DNA of 64,000 bases, from contig NZ_AWNH01000012.1 of assembly GCF_000482245.1 (NCBI RefSeq), forward strand, positions 1-64,000, given 5' to 3'. The notes under the pieces were generated by a model. That model had not been told where the DNA came from and did not search any database. It saw nothing but the letters and a program-made list of their open reading frames with translations. A program made the translations under genes and the position numbers. Below are positions 17,367-24,897 of this stretch, piece by piece (position 1 is the stretch's first letter; every line of letters starts with the position of its first letter). This stretch comes from Leptolyngbya sp. Heron Island J (GTDB lineage Bacteria > Cyanobacteriota > Cyanobacteriia > Phormidesmidales > Phormidesmidaceae).

Positions 17367-17561
17367 ATGACCACCCCCGAAGGACTCACCCCCACCGAAT
17401 ACAAGGAAATCGTATCCGACGCCGCTGCTGATGCCGTAATAGACTGCGGGGCGTATTGCTTCGGCGGGGGTGATGTGGGTGTTAGGCCCATCCTCAAATC
17501 GGGAATTCTTGATTTGGCAAACAATAAAACCATCGCCCCCGCTAGGACCCCTGAACGCTAG
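17367..17561 (+). CDS. Possible small protein at the end of the tail operon
   Basis: A 64-residue frame with an ATG start and an acidic, Ala-rich N-terminal half. The terminator hairpin at 17536-17567 overlaps its last codons, and the C-terminal half has an odd composition, so the 3' part may be frameshifted or not translated. Weak call. Confidence 0.3.
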   Translation: MTTPEGLTPTEYKEIVSDAAADAVIDCGAYCFGGGDVGVRPILKSGILDLANNKTIAPARTPER

Positions 17562-17574
17562 TGGGGGTTTTTGT
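17536..17574 (+). terminator. Rho-independent terminator ending the tail operon
   Basis: CCCCCGCTAG (17536-17545) pairs with CTAGTGGGGG (17558-17567), one G-U pair, followed by TTTTT. It lies at the 3' end of the rightward tail operon. Confidence 0.75.
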
Positions 17575-17602
17575 TTGATCCGAGTCGATTGCGTGCTGAC
17601 AA

Positions 17603-17628
17603 CAAAAAAGCCGCTTACTACAGCGGCT
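17603..17628 (-). terminator. Terminator for the leftward 18.3-17.7 kb gene pair
   Basis: Read leftward, GCCGC and GCGGC arms (17623-17627 and 17610-17614) enclose an 8-nt loop and are followed by six T (17604-17609). It lies 44 bp after the stop of the 110-residue gene. Confidence 0.75.
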
Positions 17629-17671
17629 CAGACTATCAGTGAGATCGTCAATCAAATATCTAAGCAACAGC

Positions 17672-18004
17672 TTATCCTTTGGTCACCATATGTGACAAGT
17701 CTTCCCCGAGGATATCCGAAACAGCTTCATCCAGCCCCACCTTAAACCGGTATCCATTGGGGCACCATATCCAGCAGGTGGGATAGCCAGGGGCGGGCAG
17801 TGCATCATAGCCACGACCTTGGATTCGGAACCCAACAGAGACTTCACCCCCGACCCGATCCGCAAATAACGCACCATTACACTTTTGGGCGACCACTTTA
17901 TTAACCAATGCCAAAACACTGCGGATGTCTTGGGGATTGCGGTTGGCAGTTGCGATCGCTTTTCGAGCGAGATTGATGCCTGCGAGGATGGAACCTAGTC
18001 TCAT
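17672..18004 (-). CDS. Unknown protein coupled to a membrane coiled-coil gene
   Basis: A 110-residue protein overlapping the upstream gene by 4 bp. The first half is helical and basic, the second half is aromatic with a Cys-Pro pair. No signal peptide. It lies between the tail operon and the membrane operon, where phages often place lysis genes, but I see no lysozyme or endolysin motif. Confidence 0.5.
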   Translation of the reverse strand: MRLGSILAGINLARKAIATANRNPQDIRSVLALVNKVVAQKCNGALFADRVGGEVSVGFRIQGRGYDALPAPGYPTCWIWCPNGYRFKVGLDEAVSDILGEDLSHMVTKG

Positions 18005-18351
18005 GCCTGCCCCCCGCTAAATACATCCCCAAACTTTTCTTTGATTGAGAGGATCTCATCACGCATGGTTTGCACTTCTGCGGGGGAGATGATGTCGTCC
18101 TCTAAGATTTTCTCAAGCCCATCGACACGGCTTTTGATGTAGCCGAGTGTACTTTCTAGCTGAGAAAAGCGCTTTTCAATCCTGGATTCAACTTGATCAG
18201 CGAGAGTGTCTAATTGCTTCAGCTTATCCTTGACAGAATCCCTGGAGAAGATGGCAGTCGCAGCGACAGAGACGAGGCCCACTGTTCCAATCAGGGCTTC
18301 TAATACGGCTGGATTTTCTAACATAGTAACGATTGAAAGCGGAGTATTCAC
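18001..18351 (-). CDS. Small membrane-anchored coiled-coil protein (holin-like or membrane adaptor)
   Basis: The 116-residue protein has one hydrophobic segment at about residues 16-34 and then a long heptad-patterned region (about 42-100). One-helix proteins with a coiled-coil cytoplasmic part sit in the lysis region of some phages, but they are also common as host membrane adaptors. The next gene overlaps it by 4 bp. Confidence 0.5.
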   Translation of the reverse strand: MNTPLSIVTMLENPAVLEALIGTVGLVSVAATAIFSRDSVKDKLKQLDTLADQVESRIEKRFSQLESTLGYIKSRVDGLEKILEDDIISPAEVQTMRDEILSIKEKFGDVFSGGQA

Positions 18352-18403
18352 CCACAGGATAGCCTAGATGCTTGCGATGTGGCTGTTCCTATTTAAAGAC
18401 AAA

Positions 18404-18430
18404 ACAAAAAGACCACCCCGAAAGGCGGCC
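18404..18430 (-). terminator. Leftward terminator
   Basis: Read leftward, GGCCGCC (18424-18430) pairs with GGTGGTC (18411-18417) using G-U pairs, followed by TTTTT (18406-18410). It is one of two terminators between the 18.6-24.7 kb operon and the 18.3 kb gene pair. Confidence 0.6.
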
Positions 18431-18487
18431 CTAACCATGATGAGGCATAGCCCCACTTGTTCCCTTGTACGCCCCCATTCTAGCCAA

Positions 18488-18522
18488 AGAAAAAGCGCCG
18501 CCGAAAGCTCCCAGGCAGCGCT
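18488..18522 (-). terminator. Leftward terminator of the membrane ATPase operon
   Basis: Read leftward, AGCGCTGCC (18514-18522) pairs with GGCGGCGCT (18494-18502) over 9 bp, followed by TTTTT. It ends the operon whose last gene stops at 18593. Confidence 0.75.
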
Positions 18523-18592
18523 TATGATTGTTCCCGTTGCGGAGTGTTGGTTGGTACTACAGCGGGGTGGGTGGGGGTTCCGGGGAGATTAT

Positions 18593-18799
18593 CTAGGTTG
18601 CCCTGTCGCTTAACTGATTAACGATCTCCGCGCAGAGATCTGTTAAGCCTGATTTCTTAATTCGACCACCACCCCATGGAAGTGCCGCTGAGTACCCAAT
18701 AGCTCTACCTGGGTCTACTTCGGACATTATCGGTTTAATGTCGAACTTGCTAAAAATATTCTGGGCCGCAGCCAACTTGATCGTTCCTTTCTTCCACAT
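18593..18799 (-). CDS. Small protein, last gene of the membrane operon
   Basis: The ATG at 18799 follows a GGAG site at about 10 nt and is preferred over a TTG at 18814. The product is about 68 residues, basic at the N-terminus with a Gly-rich centre. No family recognised. Confidence 0.45.
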   Translation of the reverse strand: MWKKGTIKLAAAQNIFSKFDIKPIMSEVDPGRAIGYSAALPWGGGRIKKSGLTDLCAEIVNQLSDRAT

Positions 18800-18819
18800 A
18801 ATCCTATTCTCCAATTACA

Positions 18820-19014
18820 CTACACAACCCATTTGCTATTTAAATAAACTTGATCGTTCGCATGAACTGTTTTTGACTTTGGCCACGCTTCATTGATTGC
18901 GTCGTAAGTTATTCGGTAATGAGCACATGCTTGATTCATCGCGTCGTAGTCGTCCTCTGCATAACAGAAGAATGAATCGCCGTTTAGTAGCCCAACAAAA
19001 TAAATTTCCACCAT
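18820..19014 (-). CDS. Small hypothetical protein
   Basis: A 64-residue protein starting directly after the stop of the GIY-YIG gene. Begins with a short hydrophobic strand and ends in a basic, aromatic tail. Contiguity with neighbours supports expression; function unknown. Confidence 0.5.
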   Translation of the reverse strand: MVEIYFVGLLNGDSFFCYAEDDYDAMNQACAHYRITYDAINEAWPKSKTVHANDQVYLNSKWVV

Positions 19015-19524
19015 TCAACCTCCAATCACTTCAAAAACTAACACCCCAACCCCCACCAACCCGACCCACACCAGCAATGTCCCCAGGGCATCTCGCAGCC
19101 GCACTCGTCTCCGCTGCTTTCGTTTCGCCCACACCAGCCACCCCATGGCACCCAGTTTGCCAAGCCAGGGGCGATCGCAATTCCAAAACCATGGATAACT
19201 CGTATCGTTCCATGGGGGCCGAAATTCTTTGATGTATCGATTTTCTTGTCGTACATAGTCCAGGGTCTTTATATAGGCGATGTGTGATGCCCTGAGAGAC
19301 GCCAGCCAATACCGCCCATGCCTGCGATCGCCTGTGGCATTCCAGCGCTGGTGGATATTTTTAGATAGGCCAATGTATAGAGTTTGGCGGCCACGCATAA
19401 CAGCGTATAGCCCTGGGATTTCAGGTAACTGATCATGGGCGGAAAAGCGTATCCGTTGCCATCGTCGGGGATGGGCTAGGGTGGAGAGGGGGACGGATGG
19501 CCAGAGGGGGATTGGGAGTGTCAT
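19015..19524 (-). CDS. GIY-YIG domain protein with C-terminal membrane helix
   Basis: The 169-residue protein has a compact GIY-YIG domain: GLY at 38-40, LYIGLS at 49-54, an Arg near 60, a possible catalytic Glu94 in the QEN segment and Asn106. A basic stretch (134-144) is followed by a hydrophobic helix at 147-166. A GIY-YIG nuclease tethered to the membrane is unusual and suggests action on DNA crossing or docked at the envelope. It is coupled to the upstream gene by an ATGA overlap. Confidence 0.65.
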   Translation of the reverse strand: MTLPIPLWPSVPLSTLAHPRRWQRIRFSAHDQLPEIPGLYAVMRGRQTLYIGLSKNIHQRWNATGDRRHGRYWLASLRASHIAYIKTLDYVRQENRYIKEFRPPWNDTSYPWFWNCDRPWLGKLGAMGWLVWAKRKQRRRVRLRDALGTLLVWVGLVGVGVLVFEVIGG

Positions 19525-19805
19525 TCGAAATCAGGCCCCGACGCATCGCAATCCCATGGCCAGACAATATCACCACTTTCATCCCGCGCTGCCTCGCACC
19601 GCAGCTCATTACCTCTAGAATCCTGCGTTGTGGTCGTCGATGACTCAGGGCTATCTGTCGTCGTGGTCACAGTCCCATTGTCGTTATTGGTCGTCTCAAT
19701 CCGATGGGGCCGACCGGTATTACCCGCACCCTTGGCTAGGACAGGGGGTGTCAGGGCAGGGATGATTAGGGTTAAAGACAAGAATAGAAAGATTGGGTTT
19801 TTCAT
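19521..19805 (-). CDS. Secreted Thr-rich protein
   Basis: The ATG at 19805 overlaps the stop of the 45-residue upstream gene and is preferred to a TTG at 19829. The product of about 94 residues begins with a clear signal peptide with cleavage after an Ala-x-Ala-type site near residue 24. A Thr/Ser/Asn-rich low-complexity region and a C-terminal acidic segment with two cysteines follow. Probably periplasmic or released. Confidence 0.6.
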   Translation of the reverse strand: MKNPIFLFLSLTLIIPALTPPVLAKGAGNTGRPHRIETTNNDNGTVTTTTDSPESSTTTTQDSRGNELRCEAARDESGDIVWPWDCDASGPDFE

Positions 19806-19939
19806 TGGTTTGTTTTCCACCAGTAACAACGGTATTCAATTTCACTAGCTGCCGACGCCTCAACGCAAAAGTTGGTATTGGCGTACCAGCCTATTAATGC
19901 GCCGAGGATGAGAGGGATGAAGAAGGGGCGGGGGTTCAT
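19802..19939 (-). CDS. 45-residue small membrane or exported protein
   Basis: This short gene begins at an ATG at 19939 that overlaps the stop of the 200-residue gene (ATGA) and its own stop overlaps the ATG of the next gene. The protein has a basic start, a hydrophobic helix at about residues 6-20 and a polar tail with two cysteines and a Trp pair. Overlaps on both sides are strong evidence that it is translated. Size and shape would suit a small envelope subunit. Confidence 0.65.
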   Translation of the reverse strand: MNPRPFFIPLILGALIGWYANTNFCVEASAASEIEYRCYWWKTNQ

Positions 19940-20538
19940 TTCATCCCCCACTTGGCTAAGCGCTTGAGTACGGTGGCCCCAGCATTAACAATAGGATTTT
20001 CGTATTGAATGTCTTCAAGACTGACAGGCTCAAGCTCCCAGCTTTTTTTCGTGGTATCCCATCCCTTTACCCACATCAAGCGCCGGTTGAATGACACTAC
20101 ATCCCCAGCTTGTAATTGATGCGATCTCAATAAAATGGTCTGATCTCCTCTTTGAACGCTGATAAAACCTTCTGGAAACTTTCCTCGAAATTCCGTTGGC
20201 TGTGCGCTTCTCGTTTGATGAGGCGATATGTTGCTCTCTATGTATTCAAACAATGGATAAAACATCTCATCGTCGACATCTAGCGCAATTGCTAGTGCAT
20301 CAACGCAAGTTTTAACCTCGCTATCCGAAAGTTTGATAGCCGAAACCTGACCCAAACTCTCAATGCCATCAAGAAGCTGTTGATATTCGCTGCTCAGGTT
20401 AGGAACCCCAGATTGATGTGCGAGCTCTTCTGCTACCTGCAAGGCATCTATCAGCAAATCTATGTTTTTCCCTTTCAATATCATGAACCTGTGCTCCCAG
20501 TGAATTGAGGTGTGTAGGGTTAGACATTTGTTATTCAA
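19936..20538 (-). CDS. Unknown protein downstream of the membrane ATPase
   Basis: Up to 200 residues. A TTG at 20538 overlaps the ATPase gene, while an ATG at 20484 gives 182 residues and a cleaner N-terminus. The first part is helical, the last 90 residues look like a beta domain. No transmembrane segment. It lies between the ATPase and the exported small proteins, so a cytoplasmic accessory role is likely but unproven. Confidence 0.55.
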   Translation of the reverse strand: MNNKCLTLHTSIHWEHRFMILKGKNIDLLIDALQVAEELAHQSGVPNLSSEYQQLLDGIESLGQVSAIKLSDSEVKTCVDALAIALDVDDEMFYPLFEYIESNISPHQTRSAQPTEFRGKFPEGFISVQRGDQTILLRSHQLQAGDVVSFNRRLMWVKGWDTTKKSWELEPVSLEDIQYENPIVNAGATVLKRLAKWGMK

Positions 20539-22303
20539 TGCCGTAAGCTTCAGCGGCAGGCAGGTACATGATGCGCAACCCAGGCGAACCCTTAATCACC
20601 TTGAACTGATCTGGGTACATGCTCTGGAGAGACCTGCAAATATCTTCCATAAGGGGATAATAACCCTCTCTTTCAGACGGTTCTGTTTCAGATTTTTTTT
20701 CACCGCTAAAGCACTGAGCTGCCATCTTGATGGTGATACTTGATGTACCGTTTCCGATAGCGCACTGCTTACGAATTTCGTTAGCGACCCTTTCTAAGGC
20801 ATTGACCCACTCTTCGATTTCGTCTTCGTCGCCTCCGTCATCGAGAAAATCAGAAGGAAGCTCGTAATTATTTGGCTTATCTAATCGAGCGTCTAACTCA
20901 GGAAATAGCTCTAAAGCGCTGTGAACATAACAAGGGACCATATCTCCTTCGCGGCCTTCCACTTTGACAAACTTCAGCCAATCAGGCAGCTTAATTACCT
21001 CTCCTGTGCTCTCGTAAGCATTACTTTGAGCTTCCAAGACGTGGTATGTCCCTGAAGGATATTTGCCAGTTTTTTTATAGTCTGCACCCACGCTTCTGGC
21101 CCATAAAGCGCCTAACATCAGAAGTTCAGACTTGGCTTGATCTGAATATCCAGCAGGAATACCCATGGATGTGGCTGTTTTGCCATGCATCACTAGCCGA
21201 ACGCAGCCCCCAGTCTTAGCAAACCCTGTCATCAAGTTGTTCCAGAGATCCGTACTAGACTGTTTGCCCATGGACCTCAATGTCTTAGTGCATTCGTCCA
21301 GAAACCAAATCCGATCCCTGGCTGAGCCCTTCTTTAAAGCACTAATTTCTTTGATGACCGCCTGATACCCTTGTTTGCCAGTGTCGATATCGCCGCCATA
21401 GATTCGCGTAAATTTAACCGGATAGATATCATCATCGCAGGTCACATAGGTAATCTGTTTATCATTGAGCGCTGACTCAATGATGGCCAAAATCATCAAG
21501 ATAGTAGATTTTCCTGACCCTTGATTTCCGGTTGCACCAATCATGCGATCGCCCACAAATTGTTCTATGTCGCAGCCAGCGGATTTTAGCTCACGCAGCA
21601 AAATGGTGGCCCGCTCCTGTTTGGTTTTTGAAAGAAACTCAGGGGATACCCCGTGGTCATCAAAAATCGACCGTGGAGCATTGTCGTCTATACTCCAATC
21701 GTTATCGGATGATTTAGTACTGTACTGAGGGGTCCAAGACGATATTTCGCCATCCGGTTCTTCCTCATCGTCATCAATCGTCAAAACTTCGTAATCTGTA
21801 TCAATAGCAGGTTCAATAACGTCTTTCTCTCCTTCAGCAGATTCTTCACTATCGCCTTCAAGCATGTTTTTTAAGACTGAAGACGTTTTTTCTTTAACTA
21901 AGGGATCAGCCGTTTCCGGAACTCCTTTACAAAGAGCTTCTAAGTCCTCCCACTCATCATCTGTGAGCCAGTCCCCAATCATGTCATCACGGATGTCTTC
22001 CTTAAACTCAAAGAACCGCTTGATAGCAAAGTAGCCGTTTCCACCCGTCCCGACACCAAACAAAATTACCGCTAACAAGGCTCCGCCTCCGCTAGCAAGC
22101 GCAACCGCACTGAGACCCAAAGATGTTGCAGCTCCCCAAGTCAGGAACGAAAACATTCGCGATGTCTCTCGCTCCTCAGCAATATCTGCATAAATATCGG
22201 TTGGAGAAACCCTCCCCTCCCTCAAATTCTGAGATAATTCTGCGATCGCTTGAGATTTTTCCTCAGGCAGCAATGCGTCAATGGACGGATGTGACAGCAT
22301 CAA
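20531..22303 (-). CDS. Membrane-anchored P-loop ATPase (DNA transfer, packaging or secretion type)
   Basis: The 590-residue protein has two hydrophobic segments at about 52-70 and 72-95, an acidic linker (150-210), and an ATPase core. Walker A is GATGNQGSGKST at 256-267 with Lys265; Walker B is RIWFLDE at 331-337 with Asp336 and Glu337. The order of two membrane helices followed by a P-loop domain recalls type IV coupling proteins, HerA/FtsK-type pumps and filamentous-phage morphogenesis ATPases. Here the core is short and I cannot choose between them. It is the hub of the leftward operon and overlaps both neighbours. Confidence 0.7.
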   Translation of the reverse strand: MMLSHPSIDALLPEEKSQAIAELSQNLREGRVSPTDIYADIAEERETSRMFSFLTWGAATSLGLSAVALASGGGALLAVILFGVGTGGNGYFAIKRFFEFKEDIRDDMIGDWLTDDEWEDLEALCKGVPETADPLVKEKTSSVLKNMLEGDSEESAEGEKDVIEPAIDTDYEVLTIDDDEEEPDGEISSWTPQYSTKSSDNDWSIDDNAPRSIFDDHGVSPEFLSKTKQERATILLRELKSAGCDIEQFVGDRMIGATGNQGSGKSTILMILAIIESALNDKQITYVTCDDDIYPVKFTRIYGGDIDTGKQGYQAVIKEISALKKGSARDRIWFLDECTKTLRSMGKQSSTDLWNNLMTGFAKTGGCVRLVMHGKTATSMGIPAGYSDQAKSELLMLGALWARSVGADYKKTGKYPSGTYHVLEAQSNAYESTGEVIKLPDWLKFVKVEGREGDMVPCYVHSALELFPELDARLDKPNNYELPSDFLDDGGDEDEIEEWVNALERVANEIRKQCAIGNGTSSITIKMAAQCFSGEKKSETEPSEREGYYPLMEDICRSLQSMYPDQFKVIKGSPGLRIMYLPAAEAYGIE

Positions 22304-23136
22304 TTGACATCTCCTTTAAATAATCGAACTCCTTTACGAACCAAGCAGAAACACCAAACAGCAAGCCATAGGAAGAACAACGTTATCGAGCCACGCATGA
22401 CGTTAGTCCAGTCGATTCCGGTAGCCCATACCGACCAACCGCCTTTAAGCGGTGGAGCGGCATACAGTACAACTCCCCCATCAATGCAGAAGCAGGCAAA
22501 CTGAACGACCCTCAAGCCAAAAATAAAAGATTCATAGTATCGGTTGTAATCCTCAATCATGGATGTCACCAATGATGAATCCCCTTGCTGAGGGTTGATT
22601 TTTTTAAATTTACGAAAGCTGCTAATGATGGACTTTCTTAATCGTGGTGAATGCTTGATCACCGTTGGAGCAATTTCACCTGACTGCAGCAACAAGAAAA
22701 TGATGATGAATCCAAAACCGTAGGTTGTGATAACCAGTGCGTGAAGCACACTGGCGGCAATATCTAAAAAGAACGCCAGGAGATCACGCAGGAAACTCCC
22801 ATACTTCCAGTCCTCAACAATACCAGCCCCCATGCGTTTCCAATCGATCACCTGCGACTCGCCAACTTTTCGCCCAAGCTCCGCATAGATATGGGCTCCT
22901 TGAAACAGGAGCCACCCAATCAACACGATTAGCAAAAAGCACAAAATAATACATACTGTGCTGCCTGGCGTGAAAATAGCTCCTAGCTTTGGAGCCTTGA
23001 ATTTAGACGTTTTACGAGAACGAGGGGTCTTAGTATCAGACTTCTTTTTTTTGGAGTATTTCTCCCTCAAGTTACTGAGTTTTTGGGTTGTTGTGTCGGA
23101 ACTTTGAGTTGCTCCATCGCCAGCAGCAGCTACCAC
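22300..23136 (-). CDS. Polytopic membrane protein, partner of the ATPase
   Basis: A GTG start at 23136 has an ideal AAGGAG six bases upstream, and the stop codon of the previous gene lies directly before that site. The longer frame from a TTG at 23208 is less likely. The product of about 278 residues has a basic Lys-rich N-terminal region (to about residue 60) and four or so membrane helices. The last codons overlap the ATPase start by 4 bp. A channel or platform for the ATPase is plausible. Confidence 0.65.
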   Translation of the reverse strand: MVAAAGDGATQSSDTTTQKLSNLREKYSKKKKSDTKTPRSRKTSKFKAPKLGAIFTPGSTVCIILCFLLIVLIGWLLFQGAHIYAELGRKVGESQVIDWKRMGAGIVEDWKYGSFLRDLLAFFLDIAASVLHALVITTYGFGFIIIFLLLQSGEIAPTVIKHSPRLRKSIISSFRKFKKINPQQGDSSLVTSMIEDYNRYYESFIFGLRVVQFACFCIDGGVVLYAAPPLKGGWSVWATGIDWTNVMRGSITLFFLWLAVWCFCLVRKGVRLFKGDVN

Positions 23137-23146
23137 GGCTTTCTCC

Positions 23147-23728
23147 TTACTGATCAATTTGAATCTCTGAACGATGCGCCCTTGGGTTCCAGTCCGCTGC
23201 ACTGGCAAACCTGTTGTTTACGATGTCCATGTCCGTCGCCCTGGCCACGGTGCTCATATCCACATAGCCGTCCGGACCAATTTCAGCCGTTGTGCCGCGA
23301 TCGTCACAGACTTCTGTCTTCGGCGGAAACGGCTTGCCCGTGTTTTTATCGATGGGTCGAAAATCCGTCGTGATGACGGCGACCTTGCTGGCATAGCGTT
23401 CGCCCGGCTCTTTCGGGAGAAACGTAATGATGCACCCAGAGTAAAAACGAATATGGGCTTGACGAGCTTCCAGCTCACGAGCTTCTAACTCGGCTTCCAG
23501 CGCTTCAGCTTTCGCTTTTGATTCTGCAGCCAGCACTCTGGATTGAAATTCTTGCCGATCTTGCAGCTGGCTAACCTCAGATTTCATCTCCCGGAAGTTT
23601 CGGCTCGACGGAGTGAATTGCATGGCGATGGAAACAGCAATCGCAGCTCCACCAACGAACAATACCGGTCCACGGTCTGCTGTCCGTTGCGGGCGTTTTC
23701 TATTGACGGCTTTTTGACGACGTGACAT
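23147..23728 (-). CDS. Single-pass membrane protein with periplasmic coiled coil
   Basis: The 193-residue protein has a very basic N-terminus, one membrane helix at about 22-37, a Glu/Ala/Gln coiled coil (45-92) and a C-terminal domain with two cysteines (about 99 and 142). The orientation predicted by the positive-inside rule puts the coiled coil and C-terminus outside the cytoplasm. Such proteins often bridge membranes in secretion or transfer systems. The gene follows a long repeat-rich leader region. Confidence 0.6.
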   Translation of the reverse strand: MSRRQKAVNRKRPQRTADRGPVLFVGGAAIAVSIAMQFTPSSRNFREMKSEVSQLQDRQEFQSRVLAAESKAKAEALEAELEARELEARQAHIRFYSGCIITFLPKEPGERYASKVAVITTDFRPIDKNTGKPFPPKTEVCDDRGTTAEIGPDGYVDMSTVARATDMDIVNNRFASAADWNPRAHRSEIQIDQ

Positions 23729-23938
23729 GACTTTAAAATCGACCTAGTTCGCTAAACAATTTATAAGTTGACAATGAGCAGGACAGGACTGAATTTAACC
23801 CCCTACAGGGAACCTTGCCTGCTACGATCTCCTGTGCCTGCTAAAACCTTCCTGTTCCTTTAGATGAAGGGTTTCGGCTGTTCCTGCAAATTATCTACAG
23901 GAGGTCAACCAGGATCTTGACACTCCTGTAGATCCTGC
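23729..23938. promoter_or_regulatory. Intergenic region with many CAGGA/TCCTG motifs
   Basis: About ten copies of TCCTG or its complement CAGGA occur in roughly 200 bp, in both orientations and often at 8-15 bp spacing. The region lies within the leftward operon, between the 169-residue and 193-residue genes. It could be a clustered protein-binding site, an origin-like region or a transfer origin. Confidence 0.5.
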
Positions 23939-24448
23939 TCACTTTGCAGGGCCTAAAACAGCCTGATCTAGCCGCGCTTTTTGGGCGGGGCTGAGGAGAT
24001 TTGCAAACGTTTTCGGGTCTGGGAATTTGGGCGCTGATAAATTTGTCAACAAATCCCCTCCTTCCAAACGCTCAAACTCAATGGACACCGTGGCGTCAGC
24101 TTGAACCGATTCTCCTAATTGGTAAGTTGAACGCCGTTTGGCCAGCATGCTTTCTAGCGTTGAGCCATTTAGCATACATTCCTCTCTATACGCGATCGCA
24201 TCAGCGGCGCTCTCCAGTTTCCGCTCAAGCCCTGTGATGACATCAACTTTTTTCTGCAGTTGGTGCCCAAGAGCAGCCGCTGCAGTATCAGAGAAGGCCA
24301 GGGATGCCTCTTTAGCTTGTTCTGCAGACTCGCTAGGGGCAGTACTGGGTGCTTGTACCTGATGTGATGCTTGAGATTGAGTGCGATCGGTCGAAAAGCC
24401 TTGACCTGCAGTGGCTTTAGCTTTTTTCAAGTCTTCTGTTGTTCTCAC
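23939..24448 (-). CDS. Soluble helical protein of unknown function
   Basis: A 169-residue protein with a Ser/Thr/Gln/Ala-rich disordered N-terminus (to about residue 48), a helical Ala-rich centre and a C-terminal domain. It begins 2 bp after the small HTH gene. No signal peptide. Possibly a DNA-binding or partition accessory protein; not recognised. Confidence 0.5.
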   Translation of the reverse strand: MRTTEDLKKAKATAGQGFSTDRTQSQASHQVQAPSTAPSESAEQAKEASLAFSDTAAAALGHQLQKKVDVITGLERKLESAADAIAYREECMLNGSTLESMLAKRRSTYQLGESVQADATVSIEFERLEGGDLLTNLSAPKFPDPKTFANLLSPAQKARLDQAVLGPAK

Positions 24449-24450
24449 AA

Positions 24451-24705
24451 TTAAATCTCCTTAAGTAAATCGAAGTGAACGTCAATGAAGTGGTTGATGT
24501 TTCTGCCTGAGCGCAGCCAACCAGCCAAACTAACCAGTGCATCCAGCTGTTTGCCGGTATAAGTCCCAAACTCGCAAGGATGAATGTCTAGCTTCTGACG
24601 CCAACGACGAATTGTTCTAGAAGCAACAGATCTTCCAGTTTCTGACTTGATGCAGAGCTTAACTTCTGCTGCCGTAAAACCATCATTTAAGACCTGAACA
24701 TTCAT
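24451..24705 (-). CDS. Small helix-turn-helix DNA-binding protein
   Basis: The 84-residue protein reads as a compact HTH: FTAAEVKLCIKSE then RSVASRTIRRWRQKL as a turn and recognition helix, with a helical tail. It is the first gene of the leftward operon and faces a tandem CCTAGGTCATG repeat 66 bp upstream, so it is probably the operon regulator. Confidence 0.6.
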   Translation of the reverse strand: MNVQVLNDGFTAAEVKLCIKSETGRSVASRTIRRWRQKLDIHPCEFGTYTGKQLDALVSLAGWLRSGRNINHFIDVHFDLLKEI

Positions 24706-24771
24706 TGCCCCTTAAGTCTCTCCTTTAAAAGGTTTCAGCGATTTGGTGACCTACCTGTGTCCGGTCGACGA

Positions 24772-24793
24772 CCTAGGTCATGCCTAGGTCATG
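24772..24793. promoter_or_regulatory. Tandem operator-like repeats CCTAGGTCATG
   Basis: Two identical 11-bp units lie head to tail at 24772-24782 and 24783-24793, and each contains the palindrome CCTAGG. They stand in the divergent region between the leftward HTH gene and the rightward gene near 24.9 kb. Confidence 0.55.
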
Positions 24794-24897
24794 CCGCCAC
24801 TAAAGACAAGGATAATTCAGAAAATAAGAAATAGCAATGCTATCTCTATGCTTTAGCTATACAATTGCCTAAACCTCGTTCTTCAATCAAAATTGAG

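Noticed and set aside
17367-17561. Confident small gene at the tail operon end
   Set aside because: Its 3' end overlaps a terminator and composition changes midway, so it was kept only as a weak call.
20531-22303. Definite assignment of the ATPase as Zot or VirD4
   Set aside because: Only Walker motifs and N-terminal helices are clear; no relaxase, coat protein or pilus genes confirm either system.
22300-23208. TTG start at 23208 for the polytopic membrane protein
   Set aside because: A GTG at 23136 has AAGGAG at ideal spacing directly after the previous stop; the 62-bp overlap implied by the longer frame is unlikely.
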